Shown piece after piece: positions 27,871 to 37,700 of a stretch of 64,000 nucleotides of DNA. Both the position numbers and the translations under genes were made by a program. Numbering within the stretch: position 1 is the stretch's first letter; the number at the start of each line of letters is the position of its first letter. This stretch comes from Alkanindiges hydrocarboniclasticus. Its GTDB lineage: Bacteria > Pseudomonadota > Gammaproteobacteria > Pseudomonadales > Moraxellaceae. The DNA lies in assembly GCF_001982605.1 (NCBI RefSeq), contig NZ_MLCN01000014.1, forward strand, positions 80,286 through 144,285. Reading direction: 5' to 3'. The notes under the pieces are model-generated. The model did not search any database, was not told the DNA's origin, and was given only the letters and a program-made list of their open reading frames with translations.

Positions 27871-28314
27871 TCAATAGCCATTGGCATTACGAGTTTCAAC
27901 AGCATGCTGACAATCTTTTAAAGAGCGGTAGGCATAAACTGACAACTGGGTTGTTTCCAGCTTAAGGGCATCCAGATTGGCACCGAAGGCATTTTCTGAC
28001 ACGGCGCATTTAAACGGCTTGAGCTTAAAGTTACTGACAGGCTGGCAGCTTTCTTCAATTTCAGTATCGGTAAAGCCGCTGAGGGTTTGTAGCTTCAAGT
28101 TTGCACAGCTGGTATCAACCTGATGGCTGGGTGAGTTGTTTACTGCTGTGGCATGTGCTGTTATATCAGGGGTTGTGGCACCATCAGGTTGCTGCGCTGA
28201 TTGAGCAATTTTGGGAGGGTTTGTTGCATCATCCGGTGATTCATTAGATGTTTCTGAACAGGCTGCCAAGGTTAAACTTACCAGCAAGCCTGCTAAAGCC
28301 ATTAATCCTGGCAT
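27871..28314 (-). CDS. Putative lipoprotein (147 aa)
   Basis: The ATG at 28314 gives a compact signal peptide with lipobox LTLAAC at residues 16-21; an upstream in-frame start at 28356 would overlap the preceding gene and break the signal. A Ser/Thr/Pro-rich linker follows, then a C-terminal region with four cysteines (SCANLKL, ESCQPVSNF, PFKCAVSEN, LKDCQHAVE) that could form two disulfides. CAGGT lies close upstream. The family is not recognised. It follows the DUF4259 gene by 22 bases, so the two are probably co-transcribed. Likely a membrane-anchored periplasmic protein. Confidence 0.7.
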   Translation of the reverse strand: MPGLMALAGLLVSLTLAACSETSNESPDDATNPPKIAQSAQQPDGATTPDITAHATAVNNSPSHQVDTSCANLKLQTLSGFTDTEIEESCQPVSNFKLKPFKCAVSENAFGANLDALKLETTQLSVYAYRSLKDCQHAVETRNANGY

Positions 28315-28336
28315 GACCTGAAACCTGATCTGCACC

Positions 28337-28741
28337 TTAATCTTCCAGCCGGGCAATCATGCCTTCAACATTGGCACGCCAGTTGGGATATTCCATACTA
28401 TTTTCCTGCCACAGTTCATTGAGTTCTGACTGGTCAGACAGGACAACTTTAAGCCCTGCCAGCACCGCAGGCTTAAACTGATCCACGCTATCCCTGCTTT
28501 GCTGATCCAGCCATTGTGCAAAGGTTTCGTCATTCTGCTCATAAACTGTGCCATTGAGCAGGTAATCCAGGATCACCCCCGCAATAATGATTTGATGCGC
28601 CCGGTCATACTCCAGGTATTCTTCATCGTCCGCAGTCATAAGAACTTGTTGCAGAAAATCCTGTACCGTGCTGTCCATGGCTTCTTCCATGGCATCCAGT
28701 GCAGTGTCATCCTCAAAAATTCCAGTGCCCCATGCACCCAT
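28337..28741 (-). CDS. DUF4259 domain protein (134 aa)
   Basis: The start MGAWGTGIFEDDTALDAMEE is the signature of DUF4259, a small acidic cytoplasmic family of unknown function. The rest is helical and acidic, with a YLEYDRAHQIIIAGVILDYL segment. Family members occur as solitary genes and sometimes near toxin or immunity-like loci; nothing here shows such a role. It is followed 22 bases later by the putative lipoprotein gene. Confidence 0.85.
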   Translation of the reverse strand: MGAWGTGIFEDDTALDAMEEAMDSTVQDFLQQVLMTADDEEYLEYDRAHQIIIAGVILDYLLNGTVYEQNDETFAQWLDQQSRDSVDQFKPAVLAGLKVVLSDQSELNELWQENSMEYPNWRANVEGMIARLED

Positions 28742-28831
28742 ACGATTCTCCTGTGTTTAAAGTAGATCCTAATCAAGCAATGATAGCGCAGGTTTAGCAG
28801 TTGTTTAATGGGCCAAACCTGCTTTTCCGTG

Positions 28832-31666
28832 TTAACCCGTATTGCGCAAGCCAGCGGCAATGCCCGCAATGGTTACCATCAGGGCATGGTCAAAGGTGTT
28901 GTCGTCATGCTCACGGCGGCGCTGCATCAGTTCGGCCTGCAACAGGTGCAGCGGCAAAATATACGGCGTGCGTACATTGATCGAGCGCTTTAGCACGGAT
29001 TCATGCTGCAACAGGGCAGGCTGGTCAATCACTTCCAGCAGGGTTTGAGTGGCACTATCCAGCCTGCGCCGTAATTCCTTGCCCAGCTCAATCAACTGTG
29101 GATCTTGGGTCAGGCGTGATTCATAGTAGGCTGCAATGGCCGGGTCGGCTTTTACCAGAACCATTTCCAGCATGTCCAGCAGGGTCTGGAAATATGGCCA
29201 GTGCTGGTTCATGTCTTCAATGGTACAGCGCTGGCCTTCTGCCAATGCGGTGCGCAAGGCACGTCCGGTTCCCAGCCAGGCTGGTAGCATCAGGCGCACT
29301 TGTGTCCAGGCAAATACCCACGGAATGGCGCGCAATGATTCTATGCCACCACTGACTTTACGGCGTGCCGGACGTGAACCCAGCGGCAGCATTTGCAGTT
29401 CCAGCTCGGGGGTTACGGTACGCAGATATTGAATAAACAAGGGGTTTTCACGCACGGTTTGCCGATAGGTAGCCACCGAAACCTTGGTCATGCTGTCCAT
29501 CAGCGCACGCCATTCCGGCTTGGCGGCGGGCGGCGGCAATAGCGTGGCTTCCAGCGTGGCACTGGCATACAGTTCCAGATTGCGCAGGGCAATCCCTTGC
29601 ATGCCAAACTTAAAGCGGATCATTTCACCCTGTTCGGTTACCCGGATTTTGCCTTTGACTGAACCCGGCGGCTGTGACAGCAGGGCCTGATAGGTCGGTG
29701 CGCCACCGCGGCTAATGGAACCACCGCGCCCATGAAACAGCGTAAGCTGAACGCCATGCTGCTCGGCCACTTGCATCAGTTGTTCCTGCGCGCGGTACTG
29801 GGCCCAGTTGGCGGCCAGAAATCCGGCATCCTTGGCCGAGTCGGAATAGCCAATCATGATTTCCTGTTTAGCTTGTTGTTTAGCTTCCTGCCGCGCCTGA
29901 CCGTCACTGCTGGTAATGGCCTGCTTGTACCAGTCAATCTCCAGCAGTTGCTGTAAGCTGCTGGCTGCATTGTTCAGGTCTTTTAAGGTTTCAAACAGGG
30001 GCACCACCCGCATGGGCCGCGCAATTTCAGCTTCCTTTTGCAGCAACATCACTGCCAGCACATCGCTAGGGTATTCCGCCATGGAAATCACATAAGCCCC
30101 CAGCGACTGATGCGGCTGGCGCGCCAGCATGTCAAAGGTGGCCATGACTTCCTGCACATTGTCCGACCAGCCGCTATGCGATTGATCCACATGCAAATCA
30201 TGCGGCAACAGGGGGCGCGGGTTATTGAGTTCCTGCAATAAAAACTGCTGGCGCTGTGCTTCATCCCATTCCAGGTAGGAGCCCAGTTTTAAATATTCAG
30301 TAATGGCATTTAGCGCCTCGCGGTGCCGTCCCGATTCCTGCCGCACGTCCAGCTTAAGCAGTTCAATGCCAAAGCAGGATACGCGCCGGATCAAATCCAG
30401 CAACTCGCCATTGGCCACATCCTGCATGTTGCAATCCACCAGCGAGTCATAGCACAGCAGCAAGGGTTGCAGCAGCTCATCGGTATCATGGTAAACCGCA
30501 CTGTTATCAGCCGGTGCGCTATTGCTCATGGCACTGGAAAAACCACTGTTTACACCCTGATCTACACGCTGGCCTGCACCACGAATCTGGGCATGCAGCC
30601 AGTTACGGGTGTGTTCTAGCCGGTTGCGCACCGTGCGCAAAATATCGCGGTAGGGTTCGCGGGACTGTTCGCCAACCACCTCGCGCAAGGCGGCATTGCA
30701 ATCTTCCATGGATAAGTCCCAGCGCAGGGCATCCACGTCGCGCCAGTACAAATCAGCGGCCTGCCAGCGTGACAGCAACAGCACTTCCTGCGTCACCTGA
30801 TGGGTGACATTGGGGTTGCCATCGCGGTCACCGCCCATCCATGAGGCAAATCGTACCGGCGCATGGGTGAGGGGCAAATGCTGTCCGGTGTGCTGAAAAA
30901 TCACAGCATCCAGTTCACGCATAAACTGCGGAATGGTAAACCACAGGGTTTGTTCAATGGCAGTAAAGCCCCACTTGGCTTCATCCACTGGTGTGGGCTT
31001 GTGGCTACGGATTTCATCGGTATGCCAGGCGGCAATAATCTGGCGCTTGAGCCGCTCCAGCACCGCCTGTTTTTCCTGCATGGTTAAACGCTGTTGATCC
31101 AGAATTTGCAGGCATTCGGTAATATCATCATATTTCTGGATTAAGGTACGGCGGCTGATTTCGGTGGGATGCGCGGTCAATACCAGCTCAACATTCAAGT
31201 CCAGCGCCGCTTGCCATAATTGGTCGGGCGTACAATTGGCTGCCAGCAGGCGTGGAATCAGCTCTTGCAGCGAACCGGCTTGTGCGGGCGCATCTTCACG
31301 GCTTTGCCAGTCACGGCGGCGGCGCACCCGGTGATATTGCTCGGCAATATTGGCAAAGTTTAAAAACTGGGTAAATGCCCGTGCCACCGGCAACAGTTCC
31401 TGTTCACTTAAGTTGGATAGCACCTGATCCAGTTGTATTTTGGCCTGTTCATTACCATCACGGGTTTGCTTGGCCAGATGGCGGATTTGCTCGACTTTTT
31501 CAAACAGGGCCTGTCCCACCTGCTGCTTGAGGGTGTCGCCCAGCAAATTGCCCAGCAGGCGCACATCATCCCGTAGCGCCGCGTGCGGATCGGTTTGGTC
31601 ACCGTGGTGTTGAGTGGCGCTGTGTTGACTGGCATGGGAATCGGCAAGGTCGTTGGCATTAAACAT
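28832..31666 (-). CDS. ppc: Phosphoenolpyruvate carboxylase
   Basis: It carboxylates phosphoenolpyruvate to oxaloacetate, replenishing the TCA cycle. Diagnostic motifs are VLTAHPTEISRRTL (~160), MGGDRDGNPNVT, GYSDSAKDAGFLAANW (~600) and the glycine-rich FHGRGGSISRGGAP (~642), and the protein ends on the expected RNTG. The 944-residue length is somewhat longer than the typical ~880; the extra length includes a Ser/Asn-rich insert near residues 370-390 (VDQGVNSGFSSAMSNSAPAD). The ATG at 31666 has GGAG six bases upstream; an in-frame GTG two codons earlier is less likely. It is transcribed alone, divergent from the HD-domain gene. Confidence 0.97.
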   Translation of the reverse strand: MFNANDLADSHASQHSATQHHGDQTDPHAALRDDVRLLGNLLGDTLKQQVGQALFEKVEQIRHLAKQTRDGNEQAKIQLDQVLSNLSEQELLPVARAFTQFLNFANIAEQYHRVRRRRDWQSREDAPAQAGSLQELIPRLLAANCTPDQLWQAALDLNVELVLTAHPTEISRRTLIQKYDDITECLQILDQQRLTMQEKQAVLERLKRQIIAAWHTDEIRSHKPTPVDEAKWGFTAIEQTLWFTIPQFMRELDAVIFQHTGQHLPLTHAPVRFASWMGGDRDGNPNVTHQVTQEVLLLSRWQAADLYWRDVDALRWDLSMEDCNAALREVVGEQSREPYRDILRTVRNRLEHTRNWLHAQIRGAGQRVDQGVNSGFSSAMSNSAPADNSAVYHDTDELLQPLLLCYDSLVDCNMQDVANGELLDLIRRVSCFGIELLKLDVRQESGRHREALNAITEYLKLGSYLEWDEAQRQQFLLQELNNPRPLLPHDLHVDQSHSGWSDNVQEVMATFDMLARQPHQSLGAYVISMAEYPSDVLAVMLLQKEAEIARPMRVVPLFETLKDLNNAASSLQQLLEIDWYKQAITSSDGQARQEAKQQAKQEIMIGYSDSAKDAGFLAANWAQYRAQEQLMQVAEQHGVQLTLFHGRGGSISRGGAPTYQALLSQPPGSVKGKIRVTEQGEMIRFKFGMQGIALRNLELYASATLEATLLPPPAAKPEWRALMDSMTKVSVATYRQTVRENPLFIQYLRTVTPELELQMLPLGSRPARRKVSGGIESLRAIPWVFAWTQVRLMLPAWLGTGRALRTALAEGQRCTIEDMNQHWPYFQTLLDMLEMVLVKADPAIAAYYESRLTQDPQLIELGKELRRRLDSATQTLLEVIDQPALLQHESVLKRSINVRTPYILPLHLLQAELMQRRREHDDNTFDHALMVTIAGIAAGLRNTG

Positions 31667-31841
31667 AGGCACTCCGCAGTTAGGATTTTCAAACCATTTT
31701 TCATGAGTCTGGTTTGAATATATGCCAGTTTCAGACCAGCTTAAATTTTTAATTGCAAATTATTTTTACCAGCCTCACACCCCCATACAGCACAAGCGAT
31801 GCATTTAGCCTGTTTAAAGCAAATAAACCAAATTTAAATTT

Positions 31842-31857
31842 TAGAGTAATTACTCTA
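31842..31857. promoter_or_regulatory. Perfect 16-bp palindrome, likely operator
   Basis: TAGAGTAATTACTCTA at 31842-31857 is a perfect palindrome in the gap between ppc and the HD-domain gene. It shares its core with the palindrome at 31886-31907, centre-to-centre distance 47 bp. The binding protein is unknown. Confidence 0.6.
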
Positions 31858-31885
31858 GATTTTAAGCATCAAATGAATTATCTTC

Positions 31886-31907
31886 AATTAGAGCAATTAC
31901 TCTAATT
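31886..31907. promoter_or_regulatory. 22-bp near-perfect palindrome, likely operator
   Basis: Outer arms AATTAGAG (31886-31893) and CTCTAATT (31900-31907) flank a CAATTA centre; only the base pair beside the centre mismatches. It lies 14 bases before the ATG of the HD-domain gene, where binding should block transcription or initiation. It repeats the site at 31842-31857. Confidence 0.6.
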
Positions 31908-31921
31908 ATTGGTAAAACAAA

Positions 31922-32719
31922 ATGCACAACAACAATGAAACCACCACCATGCCGCATGGCGCACCGCTGGGCAGCTACTTATGGACCCAGCGTAGTCATG
32001 GTCGTTTAAGCATGAAAGAAAAACAGGCGCTAATCCGACGCGCCTTGTTGCCCAGCATGACGCAGTTTTTCAGAACCATGCTGCATCTGGATCAGCCCAA
32101 AATTGACCTGACCTTAAAGGGCATTGCGTTACCGGATAGCCGTTTTGTCAGGGAAGCCATCCGTGAGTTGGAAGCTTGTGCCACGCCGGCACTCATTGGC
32201 CATTCATGGCGTACCTATTATTGGGGGGCGGCGCTGGGCCAGATCAAACAGTTTGCATTTGATCCTGAAAGCCTGCTGATAGGCTGCCTGTTCCATGACC
32301 TTGGTTTTACGGATGCGCATGGCCAATCACCTGCCGGACAGCGTTGTGGCTGTTTTACCCTGGCCAGTGCCGAGGCTGCAAAAACATGGAGCCGGAAAGT
32401 AAACTATCCAGCAGACAAGGCTGACGCGGTGGCAGACATGATTTGCCTGCACATGAATGCGCATCTGGATGAACAGGAAAGTGTGGAAAGCCGCTTACTG
32501 CAACAGGGTGCTGCCTGTGATGTGATTGGTGCGCGGTTTTATCAGCTCAACAGTGAGTACCGTCAAGGCGTGCTACGCAAATATCCGCGCCAGGGTTTTG
32601 ATCAGCAATTTAGCCAACTAATTGCACAGGAAGCAGCGCGTAATCCGCATTCACGCACGGCTTTGCTCAAACAACTGGGCTTGCCACTGATGATCCGGCT
32701 AAATCCGTTTAAAGATTAA
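31922..32719 (+). CDS. HD-domain phosphohydrolase-like protein (265 aa)
   Basis: Metal-binding HD signatures are visible: GHSWRTYYW (~95) and LLIGCLFHDLGFTDA (~118-132), with a further histidine in CLHMNAHLDEQE (~178). The layout resembles cyanamide-hydratase-like HD proteins, in which His/Asp ligands hold a divalent metal; the substrate here is unknown. There is no signal peptide. Two palindromes sit directly upstream, so expression is probably controlled by a dedicated regulator, perhaps the TetR gene downstream on the opposite strand, although that gene has a different palindrome at its own promoter. The ribosome site is weak (GGTAAAACAAA). Confidence 0.82.
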   Translation: MHNNNETTTMPHGAPLGSYLWTQRSHGRLSMKEKQALIRRALLPSMTQFFRTMLHLDQPKIDLTLKGIALPDSRFVREAIRELEACATPALIGHSWRTYYWGAALGQIKQFAFDPESLLIGCLFHDLGFTDAHGQSPAGQRCGCFTLASAEAAKTWSRKVNYPADKADAVADMICLHMNAHLDEQESVESRLLQQGAACDVIGARFYQLNSEYRQGVLRKYPRQGFDQQFSQLIAQEAARNPHSRTALLKQLGLPLMIRLNPFKD

Positions 32720-32738
32720 GCCTAACCTCCAAAGCAGC

Positions 32739-33377
32739 TTATGGCTGGCAGGCATACGCCCGTACAAAAAAGGCAATGTTGTCCTGTGCCAGTTGCTGTT
32801 GCTGGGCAGGATTGGGTGCCGCCTCTATATCAAACAACACGCGCATATGACGATGACCACAAAACAGGCTTAAAAAATGCTCGGCGGCCTGCTGGCTATT
32901 CAGGATCGTTAGCTTGTGCTGGGCATGCGCCCGTTCCAGCAGTCGGGTCATGTGGCTAAGCACCCGCGTTGGCCCGGCGGCAAAAAACTTGTGAACCAGC
33001 TTGGGATTATGCTGGGTCATGCTGCACATCAGGCGGTGCAGTTCCAGCCCTTCCTTGCTGTAAATAATCGACTGAAAACGCAGGGCAATGCGGCCAAGCG
33101 CCGTTTCAATGGTCATGTCGCTTTTTAAGTCAAAATCCAGCGCAGGCAACTGGTTTTCACAGTGGTTTTCCACCGCAGCAATAAACAGGGTTTCCTTGTC
33201 GTTAAAGTGGTTATACACCGTGAGCTTGGACACCCCGGCGGCCAAGGCGATGACATCCATACTGCTGCCTTCGTAGCCCAGTTTTAAAAACAGGCATTTG
33301 GCGGCATCCAGAATGGCTTGCCGTTTGGCCAGATCCTTTGGCCGGCCCGGTGTGGCCGTGTGACGTAAATTGCTCAT
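32739..33377 (-). CDS. TetR/AcrR-family regulator of the RND efflux operon (212 aa)
   Basis: The helix-turn-helix spans residues ~20-65 (ILDAAKCLFLKLGYEGSSMD, then VSKLTVYNHFNDKETLF), preceded by the GRPKD arm common in AcrR-type repressors. The C-terminal part resembles AefR-like regulators (FFAAGPTRVLSHMTRLLERA). The gene is divergent from the adaptor gene at 33574, with an inverted repeat at 33431-33459 between them, so it most likely represses the efflux operon until a ligand binds. Its 3' end lies 19 bases from the HD-domain gene, convergent. Confidence 0.9.
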   Translation of the reverse strand: MSNLRHTATPGRPKDLAKRQAILDAAKCLFLKLGYEGSSMDVIALAAGVSKLTVYNHFNDKETLFIAAVENHCENQLPALDFDLKSDMTIETALGRIALRFQSIIYSKEGLELHRLMCSMTQHNPKLVHKFFAAGPTRVLSHMTRLLERAHAQHKLTILNSQQAAEHFLSLFCGHRHMRVLFDIEAAPNPAQQQQLAQDNIAFFVRAYACQP

Positions 33378-33430
33378 GCGTAACCGCTTGCATCCTGACG
33401 TGGCATATATGCAGTAATTGTACCCGATTT

Positions 33431-33459
33431 AACCGATCAAATTACTGTACTGATTGGTT
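33431..33459. promoter_or_regulatory. Inverted repeat between TetR gene and RND operon, likely operator
   Basis: AACCGATCA (33431-33439) and TGATTGGTT (33451-33459) match as inverted arms at 8 of 9 positions with an 11-base spacer. The position between divergent regulator and efflux genes fits an AcrR-type operator. Confidence 0.6.
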
Positions 33460-33573
33460 TACTTTATTTTATAAACTCATTAGTATAAAAATTAGCAAAA
33501 TTTAACAAATGAATAGTAAATCATGGGTCACAACACGAAATCTGGCGTAATGAACCACCTTGGGGAACGGCTC

Positions 33574-34731
33574 ATGCGCCGTTTGGGAACGCAACTGCGG
33601 GCCAGTCTGCTAACGGCAGGCGTGGGCATTGGGCTGGGTGCCGGGCTTGCCGCCTGCCAGAAAGCCGATCCACCTCCAGCACCATTGCGGGCCGTGATGG
33701 TGGCCCAGCCCATAAGCAGCAATAGCGGGCAAAGTAATTATTCCGGTGAGGTTCGGGCACGGCAGGAAGCCGATTTGTCTTTCCGGGTGGCGGGCAAGGT
33801 TACCCAGCGGCTGGTGGAAGTGGGTGACCGGGTTCGCAGCGGGCAGGCTTTGGCCGTGCTTGATCCGACCGATGCCAACCTGCAACTGGGTGCCGCACGC
33901 GCGCAACTGGACAGCGCATTGTCGGTGGAACGCACAGCCAAAGGCGAGCTGGAGCGCTATCGCCAGTTGTTGCCTGCCAATGCCATTAGCCGCTCGCAGT
34001 TTGACCAGATTGAAAACCAGTACAAAACCGCGCGCAGCAATGTACAGCAGGCGCAGGCCAACTTTAATGTGGTCAGCAATCAGGCCAGTTATTCCACCTT
34101 GCGTGCCAATAAAAGCGGGGTAGTAGTGAGCCGAAATATTGAAACCGGACAGGTGGTGAGTGCTGGTCAGCCCGTGTATCGTCTGGCACTGGAAGGCGAG
34201 CGCGAAGTGCTAATTGGCGTACCTGAACAGATGATTGAGCAGTTTAAGCCACGCCAGCCGGTACGGGTGTCGTTGTGGTCGAATCCGCAACAATTGCTCC
34301 CGGCCTATGTGCGTGAAATTTCTCCGGCAGCCGATGCCTCGCGTACCTTTGCAGTACGGGTGGCGTTTGCCAACGCAGGCGCACCCGTCAAAATTGGCCA
34401 GAGCGCACGCGTTTTTGTGACTACCAGCAGCAGTAGCCCGGCCTTGGCTGTACCACTGGCTGCTGTAACTGCCGAGAAGCAACAAAGCTATGTACTGGTG
34501 GTCAATCCAGCCAATTCCACCCTGGTCAAAAAACCGGTACGCATTGGCGCCTATGGCCGCGATAGTGTGCCCGTACTGGCCGGTTTAAGCCCACAGGACT
34601 GGGTGGTGATTGGCGGCGTGCATTTATTGCAGCCGGGGCAAAAAGTGCGTGCGGTGAATCGCAACAACCAGCCTGCTTTTCAACAGAATGCCCAGGCAGT
34701 TGTTCAGCCAGCACTGGCCAAAAAGGACTAG
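33574..34731 (+). CDS. RND efflux periplasmic adaptor lipoprotein (385 aa)
   Basis: This membrane-fusion subunit bridges the RND pump to an outer-membrane channel. The start at 33574 has GGGGA seven bases upstream and yields a compact signal MRRLGTQLRASLLTAGVGIG with lipobox GLAAC, so the mature protein is lipid-anchored. An ATG at 33523 is in frame but gives a long leader. The lipoyl half-motif (SFRVAGKVTQRLVEVGDRVR) and its partner (SGVVVSRNIETGQVVSAGQ) flank a helical hairpin (~110-170), followed by beta-barrel and membrane-proximal domains. Three bases separate it from the pump gene. It is probably controlled by the divergent TetR protein. Confidence 0.92.
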   Translation: MRRLGTQLRASLLTAGVGIGLGAGLAACQKADPPPAPLRAVMVAQPISSNSGQSNYSGEVRARQEADLSFRVAGKVTQRLVEVGDRVRSGQALAVLDPTDANLQLGAARAQLDSALSVERTAKGELERYRQLLPANAISRSQFDQIENQYKTARSNVQQAQANFNVVSNQASYSTLRANKSGVVVSRNIETGQVVSAGQPVYRLALEGEREVLIGVPEQMIEQFKPRQPVRVSLWSNPQQLLPAYVREISPAADASRTFAVRVAFANAGAPVKIGQSARVFVTTSSSSPALAVPLAAVTAEKQQSYVLVVNPANSTLVKKPVRIGAYGRDSVPVLAGLSPQDWVVIGGVHLLQPGQKVRAVNRNNQPAFQQNAQAVVQPALAKKD

Positions 34732-34734
34732 ATC

Positions 34735-37700
34735 ATGCGTTTTAATCTGTCTGAATGGGCGCTCAGCAACCGCCAGCTGGTGCTGTTTTTTATGATTTTG
34801 CTGGCCATTATTGGCTTTGTGTCCTATAGCAAGCTGGGGCAGAGTGAAGACCCGCCATTTACCTTTAAGGTGATGGTGATTCAAACCTACTGGCCAGGTG
34901 CCACAGCCGAGCAGGTGTCATTGCAGGTCACTGACCGTATTGAAAAAAAGCTAATGGAAACCGGCGAATACGACAAGATTATTGCCTATTCACGGCCCGG
35001 CGAATCCATGATTACCTTTATGGCGCGTGATTCCATGCGCTCCAAGGATATTCCCGACCTGTGGTACAACGTGCGCAAAAAGGTGGGTGACATCAAGCAA
35101 ACCCTGCCGGTTGGTGTGCAGGGGCCATTCTTTAATGATGAGTTTGGCGATACCTTTGGCAATATTTATGTGCTGACCGGTAAGGATTTTGACTATGCCG
35201 TGCTCAAGGAATATGCCGACCGCGTGCAACTACAGTTACAACGGGTCAAGGACGTTGGCAAGGTTGACCTGGTCGGTTTGCAGGATGAAAAAATCTGGAT
35301 TGAGCTGTCCAACACCAAGGCCGTAAGTCTGGGCTTGCCCTTAAGTGCGGTACAGCAGGCACTGGAAGCCCAGAATGCCATTGCACCTGCCGGATATTTT
35401 GAAACGCCCACCGACCGCATTCAACTGCGGGTGAGTGGCCAGTTCAAGTCACTCGATGACCTGAAAAACATGCCGATTTATGTGGCAGGCCGTACCATTC
35501 GGCTCACCGATGTGGCCGATGTTTACCGGGGTTTTAGCGAACCGGCCCAGCCGCGCATGCGCTTTATGGGCGACAATGGCATTGGTATTGCGGTGGCCAT
35601 GAAAAAGGGCGGCGATATTCTGGCACTGGGCCAAAATCTGGAAGGTGAATTTGCCCGCTTGCAGGATACCCTGCCGGCTGGCATGACCTTAAGCAAGGTA
35701 TCTGACCAGCCTGCTGCCGTGAAGGAAAGCGTGGGCGAGTTTATCCGGGTGCTGGCCGAAGCGGTGATTATTGTTTTAATCGTCAGCTTTTTTTCCTTGG
35801 GGTTTCGTACCGGACTGGTGGTGGCATTTTCCATTCCGCTGGTGCTGGCCATGACCTTTGCCACAATGAATTATTTTGATGTGGGCCTGCACAAAATTTC
35901 CCTTGGCGCGCTGGTATTGGCGCTGGGCCTGCTGGTGGATGATGCCATTATTGCCGTAGAAATGATGGCAATTAAAATGGAGCAGGGCTTTAGCCGACTC
36001 AAAGCGGCTGGTTTTATGTGGCAAAGTACCGCGTTTCCTATGCTCACCGGCACGCTGATTACCGCGGCTGGCTTTTTACCGATTGCCACGGCACAGTCCA
36101 GCACGGGCGAATATACCCGCTCTATTTTTGAAGTCGTGACCATTGCGTTGCTGGTGTCATGGGTCGCCGCAGTTATATTTGTGCCGTACCTGGGCGATAA
36201 GTTGTTGCCGGATTACAGCCAGATTAATCATCAGCCGCCGTGGTATCAGCGGTTGTGGGCCAGGCTGCGTAAGGCTAAAAAACCACCCCTAATGCCTGAT
36301 CCAATGCAGGCACAGATAACTGAAGACGAAGCATTAAGCAAGCCTGACTTATCGCATCCGGTACGGTTAAATTCTGAATCAGCGCACGCTGTATCAACGC
36401 ATGACCCGTATGCCAGCCGTTTTTACCAGAATTTTCGCCGCCTGGTGCAGTGGTGCGTGCGCTACCGTAAAACCGTGATTGGCATTACCGTGGCGGCGTT
36501 TATTGGCTCGATCATGCTATTTGGTCTGGTGCAGCAGCAGTTTTTCCCGCCTTCTAACCGGCTGGAAATTATGGTGGACTTAAAACTGGCCGAAGGTGCC
36601 TCCCTAAAAGCCACGGAAAGCCAAGTTGCACGTCTTGAAAAATTGCTCAAAAATCATCCAGGTATTGAAAACTATGTGGCTTATGTCGGCACGGGTTCGC
36701 CACGCTTTTATTTGCCGCTGGACCAGCAATTGCCACAGGCCAGCTTTGCCCAGTTTGTGGTGCTGGCCAAAAGTATCGAAGACCGTAATGCGCTGCGTCA
36801 GTGGCTCATCAACACCTTAAATACCCAGTTCCCCGATGTGCGCAATCGGGTGTCATTGCTGGAAAATGGCCCACCTGTGGGTTATCCGGTGCAATTCCGG
36901 GTGTCCGGCGAAGACATGCAGCAGGTACGCCAGATTGCGCGTCAGGTTGCGGCCAAAATTTCTGAAAATACCAATGTCACCAATGTGCATCTGGACTGGC
37001 AGGAACCCAGCAAAATCATTTATCTGGACATTGATCAGGACCGGGCGCGGGCACTGGGTGTGGACAGCAGCACGCTGGCACAGTTTTTACAAAGCTCCAT
37101 TAGCGGCATGGACATTAGCCAGTACCGTGAAAAACGCGAACTGATTCAAATCCGTATTCGTGGTGCGGAAAGTGAGCGTGCACAGGTAGAAAATCTTGCC
37201 AGCCTTGCCGTGCCCAGCAGCAATGGCGGCAGCGTACCACTGGCACAAATTGCCAATCTGCGCTATGGCTTTGAAGAAGGCATTATCTGGCATCGCAACC
37301 GCTTGCCTACAGTCACTGTACGGGCTGATATTCGCACCAGTGAACAGCCGGTGACGCTGGTCAACCAGATTTCACCGACACTGGATGGCATTCGCCAGCA
37401 ATTGCCCAGTGGCTATTTATTGCAGGTGGGCGGTACAGTTGAGGATTCCGCGCGTGGCCAGAGTTCGGTCAATGCCGGCATGCCGCTGTTTCTGGTGGTG
37501 GTGATGACTTTGCTGATGCTGCAATTGCGCAGTTTTTCGCGCACGCTGATTGTCATGCTTACTGCACCCCTAGGTTTAATTGGCGTGGTACTGTTTTTGC
37601 TGCTGTTGAATAAGCCCTTTGGCTTTGTGGCCATGCTGGGCACCATTGCCTTGTCCGGCATGATCATGCGCAACTCGCTGATTTTAATTGACCAGATTGA

